64,000 nucleotides of DNA, taken from the NCBI RefSeq assembly GCF_003337375.1, contig NZ_QPJD01000014.1, forward strand, positions 1-64,000, read 5' to 3'. Positions within the stretch are counted from its first letter, which is position 1, and each line of letters opens with the position of its first letter. The position numbers were made by a program, and so were the translations under genes. Shown one piece after another: positions 8,921 through 17,937 of this stretch. The stretch is from Paenibacillus prosopidis. Lineage in GTDB: Bacteria; Bacillota; Bacilli; Paenibacillales; Paenibacillaceae. The notes beneath the pieces were generated by a model. The model searched no databases. It saw nothing but the letters and a program-made list of their open reading frames with translations, and was not told the origin of the DNA.

Positions 8921-10063
8921 TTAGCCGGTAGTCCGGTAAGGCAGGATGACATACATGCTGTACGCATGATCCATCGGACGAATAATAATCGGGCTCATAG
9001 CGCCTGTAAAGCCGATAAACAATTGCTCGCTGTCGATTACTTTAAGCACATCAAGCATGTATTTCGAGTTAAATGCGATGCGAAGCGGTTCACCGTTAAA
9101 TTCCTGTGCTTCAAGCTGCTCGGTAACGCGGCCAAGCTCGGTTGAGCTCGATGATATTTCAATAGATCCGTCTTCCAGCGTCATGAGGCGGACGATGTTC
9201 GTTTTTTCTTCGCGCGACATCAAATAAGCACGGTCTATTGCGTCCATCACATTTTTTGTATCAAGAACAAGTTCTGTTTTGAACGTCTGCGGAATAATTT
9301 TAGAAGTATCGGGATAAGTCCCGTCCAGTATACGCGTGTAGAACAGAACATTTCCGAGCTTAAACAGGACTTGATTGTCCGCAACTACGATATCCACAAG
9401 CGAATTATTCTCAGGCACAAGCTTAGACAACTCGATAAGCGTCTTCGCTGATATGACGACGTTGCTAAATTTATATTGAGCGTCGGTATCTACTTGCGAA
9501 GTACGGCTGGCAAGACGATGACGGTCTGTTGCTACAAACTTGAGCTCGCCCTCGAGCAAATTCCATAGCACACCTGTTAAAATCGGCGTTTGTTCGCTAA
9601 CCGAAGCTGCTAGCACGGTTTGCCTGATCATCGCTTTTAATAAATCGCCGGGCATTTGCAGCACTTCGTTTTGTTCAATAGAAGGGAGCACAGGGAATTC
9701 TTCCGGATCGAGGCCGACCATTTGAATTTCAGTGGAACCGGATCGGATGATCGTTTGATACGAGCTGCTTACTTCTATAACAACTTGATCAGATGGAAGC
9801 TTTTTTACGATTTCGACAAAAAATTTAGCGGGCAGCACGACGCTTCCCGGTTTATCCACATGTGCAATAACGAATTGGTCGCGTTCGACAGGAATGAAGC
9901 TTTGAATCGATATATCGGTATCGCTTGCTGTAAGTGTAACGCCTAAATGGGTTACTTCGATCTTGATACCTCCGAGAATCGGTATGGCTGGTCTGGATGA
10001 AGCTGCTTTCGCTACTTGTTGAATGGCATCGTTTAATTCATTTTTTGAGATCGATAATTTCAT
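8921..10063 (-). CDS. dnaN: DNA polymerase III beta sliding clamp
   Basis: A 380-residue clamp starting MKLSISKNELNDAIQQVAKAASSRP. It ends with the usual MYVILPYRTT-type C-terminus that lines the clamp. It encircles DNA and tethers polymerase, MutS and other partners. The reading frame is open 7 codons further upstream, but I chose ATG 10061-10063 because AGGAGTG sits about 7 nt before it and family members start MK(F/L). The gene is separated from dnaA by the 230-nt oriC unwinding region. Confidence 0.97.
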   Translation of the reverse strand: MKLSISKNELNDAIQQVAKAASSRPAIPILGGIKIEVTHLGVTLTASDTDISIQSFIPVERDQFVIAHVDKPGSVVLPAKFFVEIVKKLPSDQVVIEVSSSYQTIIRSGSTEIQMVGLDPEEFPVLPSIEQNEVLQMPGDLLKAMIRQTVLAASVSEQTPILTGVLWNLLEGELKFVATDRHRLASRTSQVDTDAQYKFSNVVISAKTLIELSKLVPENNSLVDIVVADNQVLFKLGNVLFYTRILDGTYPDTSKIIPQTFKTELVLDTKNVMDAIDRAYLMSREEKTNIVRLMTLEDGSIEISSSSTELGRVTEQLEAQEFNGEPLRIAFNSKYMLDVLKVIDSEQLFIGFTGAMSPIIIRPMDHAYSMYVILPYRTTG

Positions 10064-10084
10064 GGTTTCACTCCTAGCGTTCAT

Positions 10085-10292
10085 ATAGGTTCATCCACAT
10101 AGCTGATCATGCAGAATGATGTTTGGCCTTTTAAAAAAGGCGTCAGCCGTTTTCACTTATTTGATGATGTTTTTTAATAATTTTTAGTAGTCGTAGTAGT
10201 AGGGGCACTGAATATGTGGATAACCCAGTGGAATACCGATAAAGCAAGCCTATCCACATGTGCATAGCGTGTGTATAGGCTTGCTTAGTTGT
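10085..10292. other. oriC: oriC unwinding region (dnaA-dnaN spacer) with DnaA-trio-like array
   Basis: A perfect DnaA box TGTGGATAA lies at 10215-10223, with near-matches TATCCACAT (10251-10259) and TCATCCACA (10091-10099). Twelve nt left of the perfect box is a trinucleotide array in a single register, TAG TAG TCG TAG TAG TAG (10185-10202), then an A/T-rich tract TTTTTTAATAATTTTTAG (about 10170-10187). DnaA box, short G-rich spacer (GGGGCACTG), DnaA-trios and A/T-rich DNA is the order described for the basal unwinding element of Bacillus oriC. The sequence is direct; the melting role is established for the family and inferred here. Confidence 0.85.
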
Positions 10293-11645
10293 TCACATAT
10301 GATTTTTGATCTTTTCAGTCAGGTTTTGAATGATTTTGTACAGGTCCTGATCAATCTTGAGCTGCTGCGTAATTTTCTCATGTGCATGGATGACCGTTGT
10401 ATGATCGCGCCCGCCGAAAGCTTCGCCGATTTTCGGAAGAGAGAAGTCGGTTAGCTCACGGGATAAGTACATCGCTATTTGTCTCGGATAAGCGACAGCC
10501 TTCGTGCGTTTTCTTGCTTTGAATTCCTCTAACCGCAGCCCATAGAACTCACCGACCTTGGCTTGAATATCCTGCATCGTAATCATTCTCGGCCGGCTGG
10601 AAGGGATAATATCTTTAAGCGCTTCGGCAGCCAAATGTGACGTAATGTCGGCATTTATTAAGGAGGAATAGGCGACTACTCTTATAAGTGCACCTTCTAA
10701 TTCTCGAATGTTCGTATCGATTTGGTTAGCGATATAGATCATCGCTTCGTTCGGAATATCAAGGTTTTCTGCTCTCGCCTTCTTACGTAGGATCGCAATT
10801 CGCGTCTCCAGGTCCGGAGGCTGGATATCGGTAATGAGTCCCCATTCAAAGCGAGACCGCAGCCGTTCTTCGAGCGTTGGAATTTCTTTAGGAGGCCGGT
10901 CACTCGAGATGACAATTTGCTTCCTTTCCTCGTGCAGCGCGTTAAAGGTATGGAAAAACTCTTCCTGCGTCTGCTCCTTGCCGGCAAGAAATTGAATATC
11001 ATCTATAAGAAGGACGTCAATATTACGATATTTCGTTCGGAAGCTTTCGCCGCGGTTGTCGCGGATTGCGTTAATGAATTCGTTAGTAAACTTCTCGGAT
11101 GAAATATAAAGAACCTTCGTATTCGGGTTGTGATCCATGATGTAATGGCCGATCGCGTGCATTAAGTGCGTTTTTCCAAGCCCTACGCCACCATATAAAA
11201 ACAGTGGATTATAAGCTTTGGCCGGCGCTTCAGCGACAGCGAGCGATGCCGCATGCGCAAAGCGGTTGTTTGCCCCGATAACGAATGTATCAAACGTATA
11301 CTTCGGGTTAAGCATATGAGTATGCGTTTCTTCATTGGCGGCCGGTGAGTGAATCACTTTTGGCGGAAACATAATTGCCGGCTCCGCGCTTTTATGTTCT
11401 TCAATTGAGAAGCGAACGTCGACCTGTCTGCCTAAAAACTCGAACAGTGTCGTACGAATCAGCTTCGTATAGCGGCCCTCCAGCCATTCAGCCGCAAATG
11501 TTGTCGGCGCGGTTACTTCAAGCATGGAATCATCGACAAAAGAAGCCTTCGTCGCTTTGAACCAGGTGTCAAAGCTCGGTTTGCTCAATTTAGTCTGGAT
11601 GATCGACAACACTTGCTGCCATAAATCATAGGTATGGCTGTCCAC
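10293..11645 (-). CDS. dnaA: chromosomal replication initiator DnaA
   Basis: A 450-residue AAA+ initiator. Domain I is about residues 1-85, Walker A is GGVGLGKTHLMHAIG, Walker B is VLLIDDIQFLAGKE, sensor motifs lie in the middle, and the C-terminal HTH carries the signature FGGRDHTTVIHAHEKI that contacts DnaA boxes. The start is GTG at 11643-11645 behind AAGGAGTGACAG. It is flanked on both sides by DnaA-box clusters, which also implies autoregulation. Transcription is leftward, with the fork. Confidence 0.98.
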   Translation of the reverse strand: MDSHTYDLWQQVLSIIQTKLSKPSFDTWFKATKASFVDDSMLEVTAPTTFAAEWLEGRYTKLIRTTLFEFLGRQVDVRFSIEEHKSAEPAIMFPPKVIHSPAANEETHTHMLNPKYTFDTFVIGANNRFAHAASLAVAEAPAKAYNPLFLYGGVGLGKTHLMHAIGHYIMDHNPNTKVLYISSEKFTNEFINAIRDNRGESFRTKYRNIDVLLIDDIQFLAGKEQTQEEFFHTFNALHEERKQIVISSDRPPKEIPTLEERLRSRFEWGLITDIQPPDLETRIAILRKKARAENLDIPNEAMIYIANQIDTNIRELEGALIRVVAYSSLINADITSHLAAEALKDIIPSSRPRMITMQDIQAKVGEFYGLRLEEFKARKRTKAVAYPRQIAMYLSRELTDFSLPKIGEAFGGRDHTTVIHAHEKITQQLKIDQDLYKIIQNLTEKIKNHM

Positions 11646-12184
11646 AGACTGTCACTCCTTATCCAAATCGCCACTAAGGGCGCAGTTACGCTGAATATTG
11701 TCGAAAACCAGGGTATTATAACGAAAGCATCCACATTATGACGCAGAATAAGCGAATGAGTTATAAATAGGGGATGAGTTTGTTCACAATGTTATCCACA
11801 GGCTGTTGATAAAACTGAGGCGATAACGATGTAATCCACAATGAAAACATAATTATCATAGCAAAAGACGCCTTATATTTCAACGAATTCGCATAATTTA
11901 TCCACATTCTCAACTGCTTGTGCATAAAAGTTATCTACACCACTACATATTGTTTATATCTTGTTAAGATTTCGACAAAGTTCGTTAGTTGCTCTACTAA
12001 ATTGTGCACATGTTATTAGTTTTTTAAAAACGGGACTGTTTCATGCGTTTATCCACAGCTCTGGTGAGAGAACATTTACCAACAAGCGGCCCTGGCAGCC
12101 AGCCATTGACTTTTGATGACAGGCGTGGTTTAATGTAAAAAGCGTTTTTTAATTGGAAACACGCAGTATAGGAGGTGCAGAACG
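11646..12184. other. oriC: oriC DnaA-box cluster upstream of dnaA
   Basis: This 539-nt non-coding stretch contains three perfect DnaA boxes TTATCCACA (11792-11800, 11898-11906, 12049-12057). Single-mismatch boxes lie at 11804-11812 (TGTTGATAA), 11832-11840 (TAATCCACA), 11919-11927 (TGTGCATAA), 11931-11939 (TTATCTACA) and 11727-11735 (GCATCCACA). It separates the leftward dnaA operon from the rightward rpmH-rnpA operon and must also hold both promoters. This is the upstream half of a bipartite oriC as in Bacillus. Confidence 0.9.
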
Positions 12185-12319
12185 ATGAGACCTACATTTA
12201 AACCGAATGTAAGCAAACGCGCGAAAGTGCATGGATTCCGCAAACGGATGAGCACAAAGAATGGACGTAAAGTTTTGGCAGCGCGTCGTCAAAGAGGAAG
12301 AAAAGTACTGAGCGCATAA
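12185..12319 (+). CDS. rpmH: 50S ribosomal protein L34
   Basis: A 44-residue, highly basic protein: MRPTFKPNVSKRAKVHGFRK then RMSTKNGRKVLAARRQRGRK and VLSA. This is the full-length L34 sequence of the large subunit. AGGAGGTG lies 8-9 nt before the ATG. It is the first rightward gene after oriC, followed by a strong terminator and then rnpA, the conserved rpmH-rnpA pair. Confidence 0.98.
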   Translation: MRPTFKPNVSKRAKVHGFRKRMSTKNGRKVLAARRQRGRKVLSA

Positions 12320-12323
12320 GCAG

Positions 12324-12352
12324 AAGACCACGTCCGGTGGTCTTTTTTTTTT
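12324..12352 (+). terminator. rpmH terminator
   Basis: Hairpin AGACCAC-CGTCC-GGTGGTCT followed by ten T, directly after rpmH. It is a strong intrinsic terminator, which may leave rnpA expressed by read-through or from its own promoter. Confidence 0.9.
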
Positions 12353-12446
12353 GCTCAAACAGATAAAGGGTAAAGACGCAGGCTGCTTAGCTGCGTAATT
12401 ATTGGCGATACTAGATAGATGAATAAGAGAACGGTGGCCATCAGTC

Positions 12447-12818
12447 GTGCATAGAAAATTGCGTCTTCGTAACCGTGAGGATTTTAGCCGAATATACCGG
12501 GGCGGCAAATCGTTTGCGAACGGTCAATTCGTCGTCTATTGGTCGAAGCAGCCAACCGCGGATCCGTTCCGCCTTGGTGTATCTGCAAGCAAAAAAATAG
12601 GAAATGCGGTTGTGCGCAATCGCATGCGAAGAATGATTAAGGAAATCGTTCGCCATCAGGCGAATCGGATTGCTCCCAAAACCGACTTCATACTTATCGT
12701 AAGAAAGCCTGCAACGAAGATGAAGATGAAGGAGATGGAGAAGAGCGTTCTTCATGTGCTGAAGAAAGCCGGTTTGCTGAAGAACATTAGTCATTCAAAC
12801 GAAAAGCAAGCAGATTAA
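12447..12818 (+). CDS. rnpA: ribonuclease P protein component
   Basis: A 123-residue basic protein subunit of RNase P, which matures tRNA 5' ends. Recognised by LRLRNREDFSRIYRGGKSFAN at the N-terminus and the RNR motif region RLGVSASKKIGNAVVRNRMRRMIKE. The start is GTG at 12447 with GGTGG about 9 nt upstream, a weak site. The C-terminal extension after about residue 112 (KNISHSNEKQAD) is not conserved. Confidence 0.96.
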   Translation: MHRKLRLRNREDFSRIYRGGKSFANGQFVVYWSKQPTADPFRLGVSASKKIGNAVVRNRMRRMIKEIVRHQANRIAPKTDFILIVRKPATKMKMKEMEKSVLHVLKKAGLLKNISHSNEKQAD

Positions 12819-12920
12819 GCTATTCTGCATGCTTTATTCGTGTGCTTGAATTAGGGTAAACGTCGGATTAAAGAAAGCGGATGCAGGGACAGGCTCGTTG
12901 TTTCTTTGTCCCATAAATTA

Positions 12921-12929
12921 TGGTATAGT
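12921..12929 (+). promoter_or_regulatory. extended -10 promoter before yidC
   Basis: TGGTATAGT is an extended -10 element (TG-n-TATAGT) about 40 nt upstream of the yidC start. The matching -35 region (TTTCTT, 17 nt upstream) is poor, as is common with extended -10 promoters. It suggests the yidC-jag pair can be transcribed apart from rnpA. Confidence 0.5.
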
Positions 12930-12966
12930 CTAGATTGAATGCAATGGCTCTCAGAGAGGAGTTTTA

Positions 12967-13746
12967 ATGTTGTTTCGGATTACAAAAAAGAAATGGCTTT
13001 TAGTGCTTGGTCTTGTTCTGTTGATAGGTTTGCTTGCGGGCTGTGCCGCTCCTACAAACCAGACGACAGAAACCGCTGATTTATTGAAGGGTAATTTCTG
13101 GGAGAAAAATGTCGTCTACTATTTTGCAATTACGCTCGATACGTTTGCCAATTGGTTTGGTAACTCGTACGGACTTGCTATATTGCTTTTGACGATCATC
13201 GTAAGAACGTTAATTTTACCATTAACGCTGAAGCAGTACCGCAGCTCGAAGGCAATGCAGGCGCTGCAGCCGCAAATGGCTGAAATCAAGAAGAAGTACA
13301 AGGATAATCCGCAGAAGCAGCAAGAGGAAACAATGAAGCTGTTTCAAACGCATCAAGTAAATCCGATGGCGGGATGTTTGCCGCTTGTTGTTCAAATGCC
13401 GATTTTTATCGCGCTCTACAATTCGATTTACATGAACCCGGATATCCGAGAGCATACGTTCCTGTGGCTTCAGCTCGGTGAGAAGGATCCGTATTATATT
13501 CTTCCAATCCTTGCAGCAGCAACGACATTTATTCAATCGAAAATGATGCAGAAGCAACAAACGCAAACGATGCCTGGTATGGGTATGATGCTGGCGATAT
13601 TCCCGGTGCTTATTTTTGTCATGGCAATTTCTTTCCCTGCAGCGCTTCCGCTGTATTGGGTATACAGCAACATCTACACGATTGTTCAAAACTACTTCCT
13701 GTACGTTCGTTCATCTGACAAGGGTAAGGAGGCCCCTGCGAAATGA
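12967..13746 (+). CDS. yidC: membrane protein insertase YidC / SpoIIIJ (Oxa1 family)
   Basis: A 259-residue lipoprotein-type insertase. The N-terminus is a signal peptide with lipobox LLAGC (cysteine at about 26), followed by five hydrophobic segments of the Oxa1 core. Core motifs visible are RTLILPLTLKQYRSSKAMQ with the conserved groove arginine near the start of TM1, and NPMAGCLPLVVQMPIFIALY. It inserts membrane proteins with or without SecYEG; the SpoIIIJ form is also needed in the forespore. The ATG is preceded by GAGAGGAG. It overlaps jag by 4 nt, implying translational coupling. Confidence 0.95.
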   Translation: MLFRITKKKWLLVLGLVLLIGLLAGCAAPTNQTTETADLLKGNFWEKNVVYYFAITLDTFANWFGNSYGLAILLLTIIVRTLILPLTLKQYRSSKAMQALQPQMAEIKKKYKDNPQKQQEETMKLFQTHQVNPMAGCLPLVVQMPIFIALYNSIYMNPDIREHTFLWLQLGEKDPYYILPILAAATTFIQSKMMQKQQTQTMPGMGMMLAIFPVLIFVMAISFPAALPLYWVYSNIYTIVQNYFLYVRSSDKGKEAPAK

Positions 13747-14366
13747 AGAAAATCGTTGCATCAGGGAAGACGGTAGACGATGCTGTACGTAATGGATTAA
13801 CACAATTGCAAGTTACTGTAGATCGCGTTAGAACGGTTGTGCTGGAGCAGCCCTCCAAAGGTTTTTTTGGACTGTTTGGCGCAAAGGAAGCGAAAGTCGA
13901 GCTTGAGCTTATTCCCGATCCAATCATGGAGGCGGAGCAATTTCTCCGTGAAGTGGCTGGTACAATGGGGCTGCAAGTGAACATCGATCGAAAGCAAACG
14001 AGGGAAGGAATCCATTTGGCCGTTTCGGGGAGCGGAGACCTTGGTATGCTGATTGGACGTCGCGGACAAACGCTGGATGCACTACAGTACTTAGTCAACA
14101 TTGTGGCAAATCGTTACTCAGACAGTCATTTGCGAATCGTGCTTGATGCAGAAGATTTTCGGGAGCGCCGCCGCAAGACGTTAGAAGATTTATCAGAACG
14201 TTTGGCGGGCCGGGTCATTCGCACCAGGAAAGAGGTTGTCCTGGAGCCGATGTCGCCGCATGAGCGCAAAGTCATTCATTCGCAGTTGCAGAACCACCCT
14301 AAAGTGAAGACGTTCAGTAAAGGCGACGAGCCGAACAGGCGTGTCGTCATTGCGCTTAAGCAATAA
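13743..14366 (+). CDS. jag: SpoIIIJ-associated RNA-binding protein Jag (KhpB)
   Basis: A 207-residue protein with three parts: a Jag_N domain (about 1-50, KIVASGKTVDDAVRNGL), a KH domain with the GxxG loop in LIGRRGQTLDALQYL (about 100-115), and a C-terminal R3H domain with PHERKVIHSQL. The family binds RNA together with KhpA and affects cell division and wall synthesis. The start overlaps yidC in an ATGA, and AAGGAGG lies just upstream, so it is co-translated with yidC. Confidence 0.94.
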   Translation: MKKIVASGKTVDDAVRNGLTQLQVTVDRVRTVVLEQPSKGFFGLFGAKEAKVELELIPDPIMEAEQFLREVAGTMGLQVNIDRKQTREGIHLAVSGSGDLGMLIGRRGQTLDALQYLVNIVANRYSDSHLRIVLDAEDFRERRRKTLEDLSERLAGRVIRTRKEVVLEPMSPHERKVIHSQLQNHPKVKTFSKGDEPNRRVVIALKQ

Positions 14367-14463
14367 GCTCTTGCGCAATAATATATATGAATCGACATGC
14401 TATACGCAGCAATGGCTCTTAATGGTCATTGCTGTTTTTCCATTTGAGAGGTGCTGACAGCCA

Positions 14464-15843
14464 ATGGTACACGATACGATTGCAGCCATTTCGACAGCAG
14501 TCGGAGAAGGCGGAATAGCGATTATACGAGTTAGCGGACCTGATGCGATTGAAGGGATCGCCCGTATTTTTCGTTCGAAAATAAATTTGAAGGATGCGGA
14601 TACGCACACTATCCATTATGGCCATATCGTTGATCCTTCAACTGGTGAACAGGTGGAAGAGGTGCTTGTTACGCTGATGCGCGGGCCGCGCTCCTTCACC
14701 GCTGAAGATGTCGTTGAGATAAATGCGCATGGCGGCGTGATTGCCGTGAAGAAGGTTCTTGATGTTGTATTGCAGCTTGACGGATATCGAACGGCTGAGC
14801 CAGGCGAATTTACGAAGCGTGCTTTCCTTAATGGCCGAATTGATCTTATGCAAGCAGAAGCGGTTATTGATTTGATTCGGTCAAAATCTGACAGGGCTTT
14901 CTCTGTAGCCCGTAAGCAGGCGGAGGGTGTTTTGTCGAAAAGGATCAAAGTGCTTAGACAAACAGTCATTGAACTGCTTGCTCATATAGAAGTAAATATT
15001 GATTATCCTGAGCATGACGTAGAGGAAATGACGAGCGCTTATATTCGTGACCAATGCGGCTTAGCCATTTATGAAATAGAGCGTTTGCTAAAAACGGCGA
15101 ATGAAGGCAAAATACTACGAGAGGGCATTGTGACAGCAATTGTCGGAAGGCCTAATGTAGGTAAGTCTTCGCTGATGAACGTGCTTACGCAAGAAAATAA
15201 AGCGATCGTTACCGATATACCGGGAACGACGCGTGACGTTATTGAACAGTTCGTGGCTTTAAACGGAATTCCGCTTCGATTGCTCGATACCGCTGGGATT
15301 CGGGAAACGAGCGATGTAGTTGAGCGAATCGGCGTGGAACGTTCGCGGAATGCGCTTGAAGAAGCGGATCTCATCTTATTCGTGCTTAACAATAATGAAC
15401 CGCTGCAAGTAGAGGACAGGGAGCTGCTCGAGCAGTTGAAGGACAGACCCGTTATTGTTATCGTAAATAAGACTGACTTGCCGCGTCAATTAGAAATAGA
15501 AGTGGTGGAGGAAGCTTTTCCTCCACAATCGATAGTACGAATGTCGGTGGTTGAGGAAGAAGGGCTTGATCGGTTAGAACGGACAATAAGCGAAATGTTT
15601 TTTGAGGGGCAGCTTGAATCGGGCGATTTGACATATGTAAGCAATGTTCGGCATATTTCTTTGCTGAAAAGGGCAAAGCAGTCACTTGAAGATGCTATTG
15701 AAGCATCGAATATGGGGATACCTATTGATGTCATTCAAATCGATGCCCGTACAGCTTGGGAATCGCTTGGTGAAATACTCGGTGACGAAGCAGGCGATTC
15801 GTTGATTGACCAAATTTTTTCTCAATTTTGTTTAGGGAAATAA
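14464..15843 (+). CDS. mnmE: tRNA modification GTPase MnmE
   Basis: A 459-residue GTPase that with MnmG installs the cmnm5 group at U34 of certain tRNAs. The N-terminal tetrahydrofolate-binding domain is about 1-120. An embedded G domain has GRPNVGKSSLMN (G1), DIPGTTRD (G2/3 region), DTAGIRET and NKTD (G4). The helical domain ends in the invariant FCLGK with the catalytic-pair cysteine. It stands immediately before mnmG, its functional partner. A tandem-repeat array lies between the two. Confidence 0.97.
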   Translation: MVHDTIAAISTAVGEGGIAIIRVSGPDAIEGIARIFRSKINLKDADTHTIHYGHIVDPSTGEQVEEVLVTLMRGPRSFTAEDVVEINAHGGVIAVKKVLDVVLQLDGYRTAEPGEFTKRAFLNGRIDLMQAEAVIDLIRSKSDRAFSVARKQAEGVLSKRIKVLRQTVIELLAHIEVNIDYPEHDVEEMTSAYIRDQCGLAIYEIERLLKTANEGKILREGIVTAIVGRPNVGKSSLMNVLTQENKAIVTDIPGTTRDVIEQFVALNGIPLRLLDTAGIRETSDVVERIGVERSRNALEEADLILFVLNNNEPLQVEDRELLEQLKDRPVIVIVNKTDLPRQLEIEVVEEAFPPQSIVRMSVVEEEGLDRLERTISEMFFEGQLESGDLTYVSNVRHISLLKRAKQSLEDAIEASNMGIPIDVIQIDARTAWESLGEILGDEAGDSLIDQIFSQFCLGK

Positions 15844-15857
15844 ATCTATGATAATTT

Positions 15858-16025
15858 GGTTTGCTGCGCAAATCCTAGCATATGCTGTCGAAGTAAGTTG
15901 CTGTACAAATCTTAGTAAATGCTGTCGAATTAGGATTGCTTGCGAGCCCTAGCTAATGTTTGAAGTTGAAGTTTGCTGCGCAAACCAAAACAAATGCTTG
16001 CGATTGCAGGTTTGTTGCACAAACC
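15858..16025. repeat. degenerate 37-38 bp tandem repeat, about 4.5 copies
   Basis: Units begin at 15858, 15896, 15933, 15970 and 16008 (spacings 38, 37, 37, 38). Each starts with an inverted motif of the form rGTTTGCTGCGCAAACC and continues with a TAGxAAATGCTGTCGAAtTA-like tail. Copy 4 has the most perfect palindrome (GTTTGCTGCGCAAAC); copy 5 is truncated and runs into the mnmG ribosome binding site. The array lies in the mnmE-mnmG spacer and each unit could fold into a small RNA hairpin. Function unknown. Confidence 0.8.
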
Positions 16026-16045
16026 CTAAAGGAGGGAATAGAACA

Positions 16046-17932
16046 ATGGGATATATTGCTGGTGAATATGATGTTATTGTCATTGGAGCAGGACATGCGG
16101 GTTGTGAGGCTGCACTTGCTGCGGCACGTATGGGTTGTGAGACGCTACTTCTCACAATAAATCTGGATATGGTTGCGTTTATGCCATGCAACCCGTCAAT
16201 AGGCGGACCGGCCAAAGGTCACGTTGTACGTGAGATTGATGCCCTCGGTGGCGAAATGGGACGTAATATCGATAAAACGTTTATTCAAATGAGGATGCTG
16301 AATACGGGAAAAGGACCGGCTGTGCATGCATTGCGCGCGCAAGCAGATAAGTTCTCGTATCAGCATTTGATGAAAAAGACGATTGAGGAGACCCCTCACT
16401 TAACTTTACGTCAAGGTATGGCTGAAGAGCTGATTGTCGAGGATGGCAAGTGCGTAGGTATTGTAACGAAATCGGGTGCGGAATATCGTTCACGTACAAC
16501 CGTAGTGACGACAGGAACGTATTTGCGCGGCAAAATCATTATGGGCGAGCTGATGTACGAAAGTGGCCCGAACAATCAACAGCCTTCTGTAAGACTTTCG
16601 GCAAGCTTGAAGGAGCATGGCCTTGAGCTGGTACGCTTTAAGACTGGCACACCGCCTCGTGTGCATAAGGATACCATTGATTTTTCGAAGACCGAAATTC
16701 AACCAGGTGATGAGAAACCGAAATTTTTCTCCCATGAGACAGAGTCTTCCGACAATGAACAGCTGCCTTGCTGGTTAACGTATACTTCTGAAGAAACGCA
16801 TAAAATTATAAATGATAATTTGCATCGTGCTCCTATGTTCTCGGGTGCTATCGAAGGAACAGGTCCACGTTATTGCCCGTCCATTGAGGATAAAATCGTA
16901 CGATTCGCTGATAAGCCAAAGCATCAGATTTTCTTAGAGCCGGAAGGCAAAAATACGGCCGAATATTATGTACAAGGACTCTCAACAAGTATGCCGGAGG
17001 ATGTGCAATTAGGCATTTTGCGTTCTATTCCAGGTTTGGAAAAAGTTGAGATGATGCGTACCGGATATGCTATTGAATACGATGCGGTTGTCCCCACGCA
17101 GCTGTGGCCATCATTGGAGACAAAGGTGATTGACAGTTTATTTACAGCTGGACAAATTAACGGAACATCAGGTTATGAAGAAGCAGCAGGACAGGGCGTT
17201 ATGGCCGGTATTAATGCTGCCCGAAAGGTACAAGGGAAAGAACCGATTATCATTGGCCGATCAGAAGGATATATTGGCGTCATGATCGATGATTTAGTTA
17301 CGAAAGGAACAAATGACCCGTACCGATTGCTTACATCACGTGCGGAATATCGTTTGTTGCTTCGACATGATAATGCCGATTTGCGATTAACGCCTACCGG
17401 TTATGAGATTGGTCTTATTTCAGAAGAACGTTACAATAAATTTTTGCGCAAAAAAGAACTGGTTGAAATTGACATTGAACGTTTACGTGCAACAAAGGTG
17501 AAACCTGATGAAGTGAATGAGATGCTAACATCAGCTGGTACGGCGCCAATGACAAACGGCACGGATGCTTTGTCATTACTGCGTCGACCTGAAGTAACTT
17601 ATGCGATGCTCGAAACGGTAGTCCCTTCCGTACCGGAAATGTCGGAGGAAATGAAGGAACAGGTAGAAATTCAAATTAAGTATGCCGGTTATATCGAGAA
17701 GCAGCTCATACAGGTAGAACGATTGAACAAAATGGAAAAGAAGCGAATTCCAGATGATATTGATTATAGTGATGTTCGCGGATTAGCTTCGGAAGCAAAG
17801 CAAAAGCTGGCTTTGATCAGACCTTTATCGATCGGGCAGGCTTCTCGTATAGCTGGCGTAACGCCGGCAGATATTTCAATTTTGCTTGTATACTTGGAGC
17901 ATTATAATCGTGTAACAGCAGCGAGAGGTTAA
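16046..17932 (+). CDS. mnmG: tRNA uridine-5-carboxymethylaminomethyl modification enzyme MnmG (GidA)
   Basis: A 628-residue FAD-dependent partner of MnmE. The Rossmann motif YDVIVIGAGHAGCEAALAAARMG is at the N-terminus. The conserved CNPSIGGPAKGHVVREIDALGG follows, and LTSRAEYRLLLRHDNADLRLTP lies in the C-terminal half. I chose ATG 16046 because GGAGGG (16031-16036) sits 9 nt before it. The frame is open for 30 codons upstream, but that segment is translated tandem-repeat DNA. It is followed after 5 nt by rsmG. Confidence 0.97.
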   Translation: MGYIAGEYDVIVIGAGHAGCEAALAAARMGCETLLLTINLDMVAFMPCNPSIGGPAKGHVVREIDALGGEMGRNIDKTFIQMRMLNTGKGPAVHALRAQADKFSYQHLMKKTIEETPHLTLRQGMAEELIVEDGKCVGIVTKSGAEYRSRTTVVTTGTYLRGKIIMGELMYESGPNNQQPSVRLSASLKEHGLELVRFKTGTPPRVHKDTIDFSKTEIQPGDEKPKFFSHETESSDNEQLPCWLTYTSEETHKIINDNLHRAPMFSGAIEGTGPRYCPSIEDKIVRFADKPKHQIFLEPEGKNTAEYYVQGLSTSMPEDVQLGILRSIPGLEKVEMMRTGYAIEYDAVVPTQLWPSLETKVIDSLFTAGQINGTSGYEEAAGQGVMAGINAARKVQGKEPIIIGRSEGYIGVMIDDLVTKGTNDPYRLLTSRAEYRLLLRHDNADLRLTPTGYEIGLISEERYNKFLRKKELVEIDIERLRATKVKPDEVNEMLTSAGTAPMTNGTDALSLLRRPEVTYAMLETVVPSVPEMSEEMKEQVEIQIKYAGYIEKQLIQVERLNKMEKKRIPDDIDYSDVRGLASEAKQKLALIRPLSIGQASRIAGVTPADISILLVYLEHYNRVTAARG

Positions 17933-17937
17933 AGCAT

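Noticed and set aside
12149..12794. Leftward open frames opposite rpmH and rnpA
   Set aside because: They lie wholly opposite certain genes, lack ribosome sites and show no recognisable composition.
15858..16030. CRISPR array
   Set aside because: The units are contiguous diverged repeats of 37-38 bp with no unique spacers of constant size, and no cas genes are in the window.
15956..16045. Longer N-terminus for MnmG
   Set aside because: The extra 30 codons are translated tandem-repeat DNA (with many Cys and Asn) and lack a ribosome site, while ATG 16046 has GGAGGG at ideal spacing and matches the family start.
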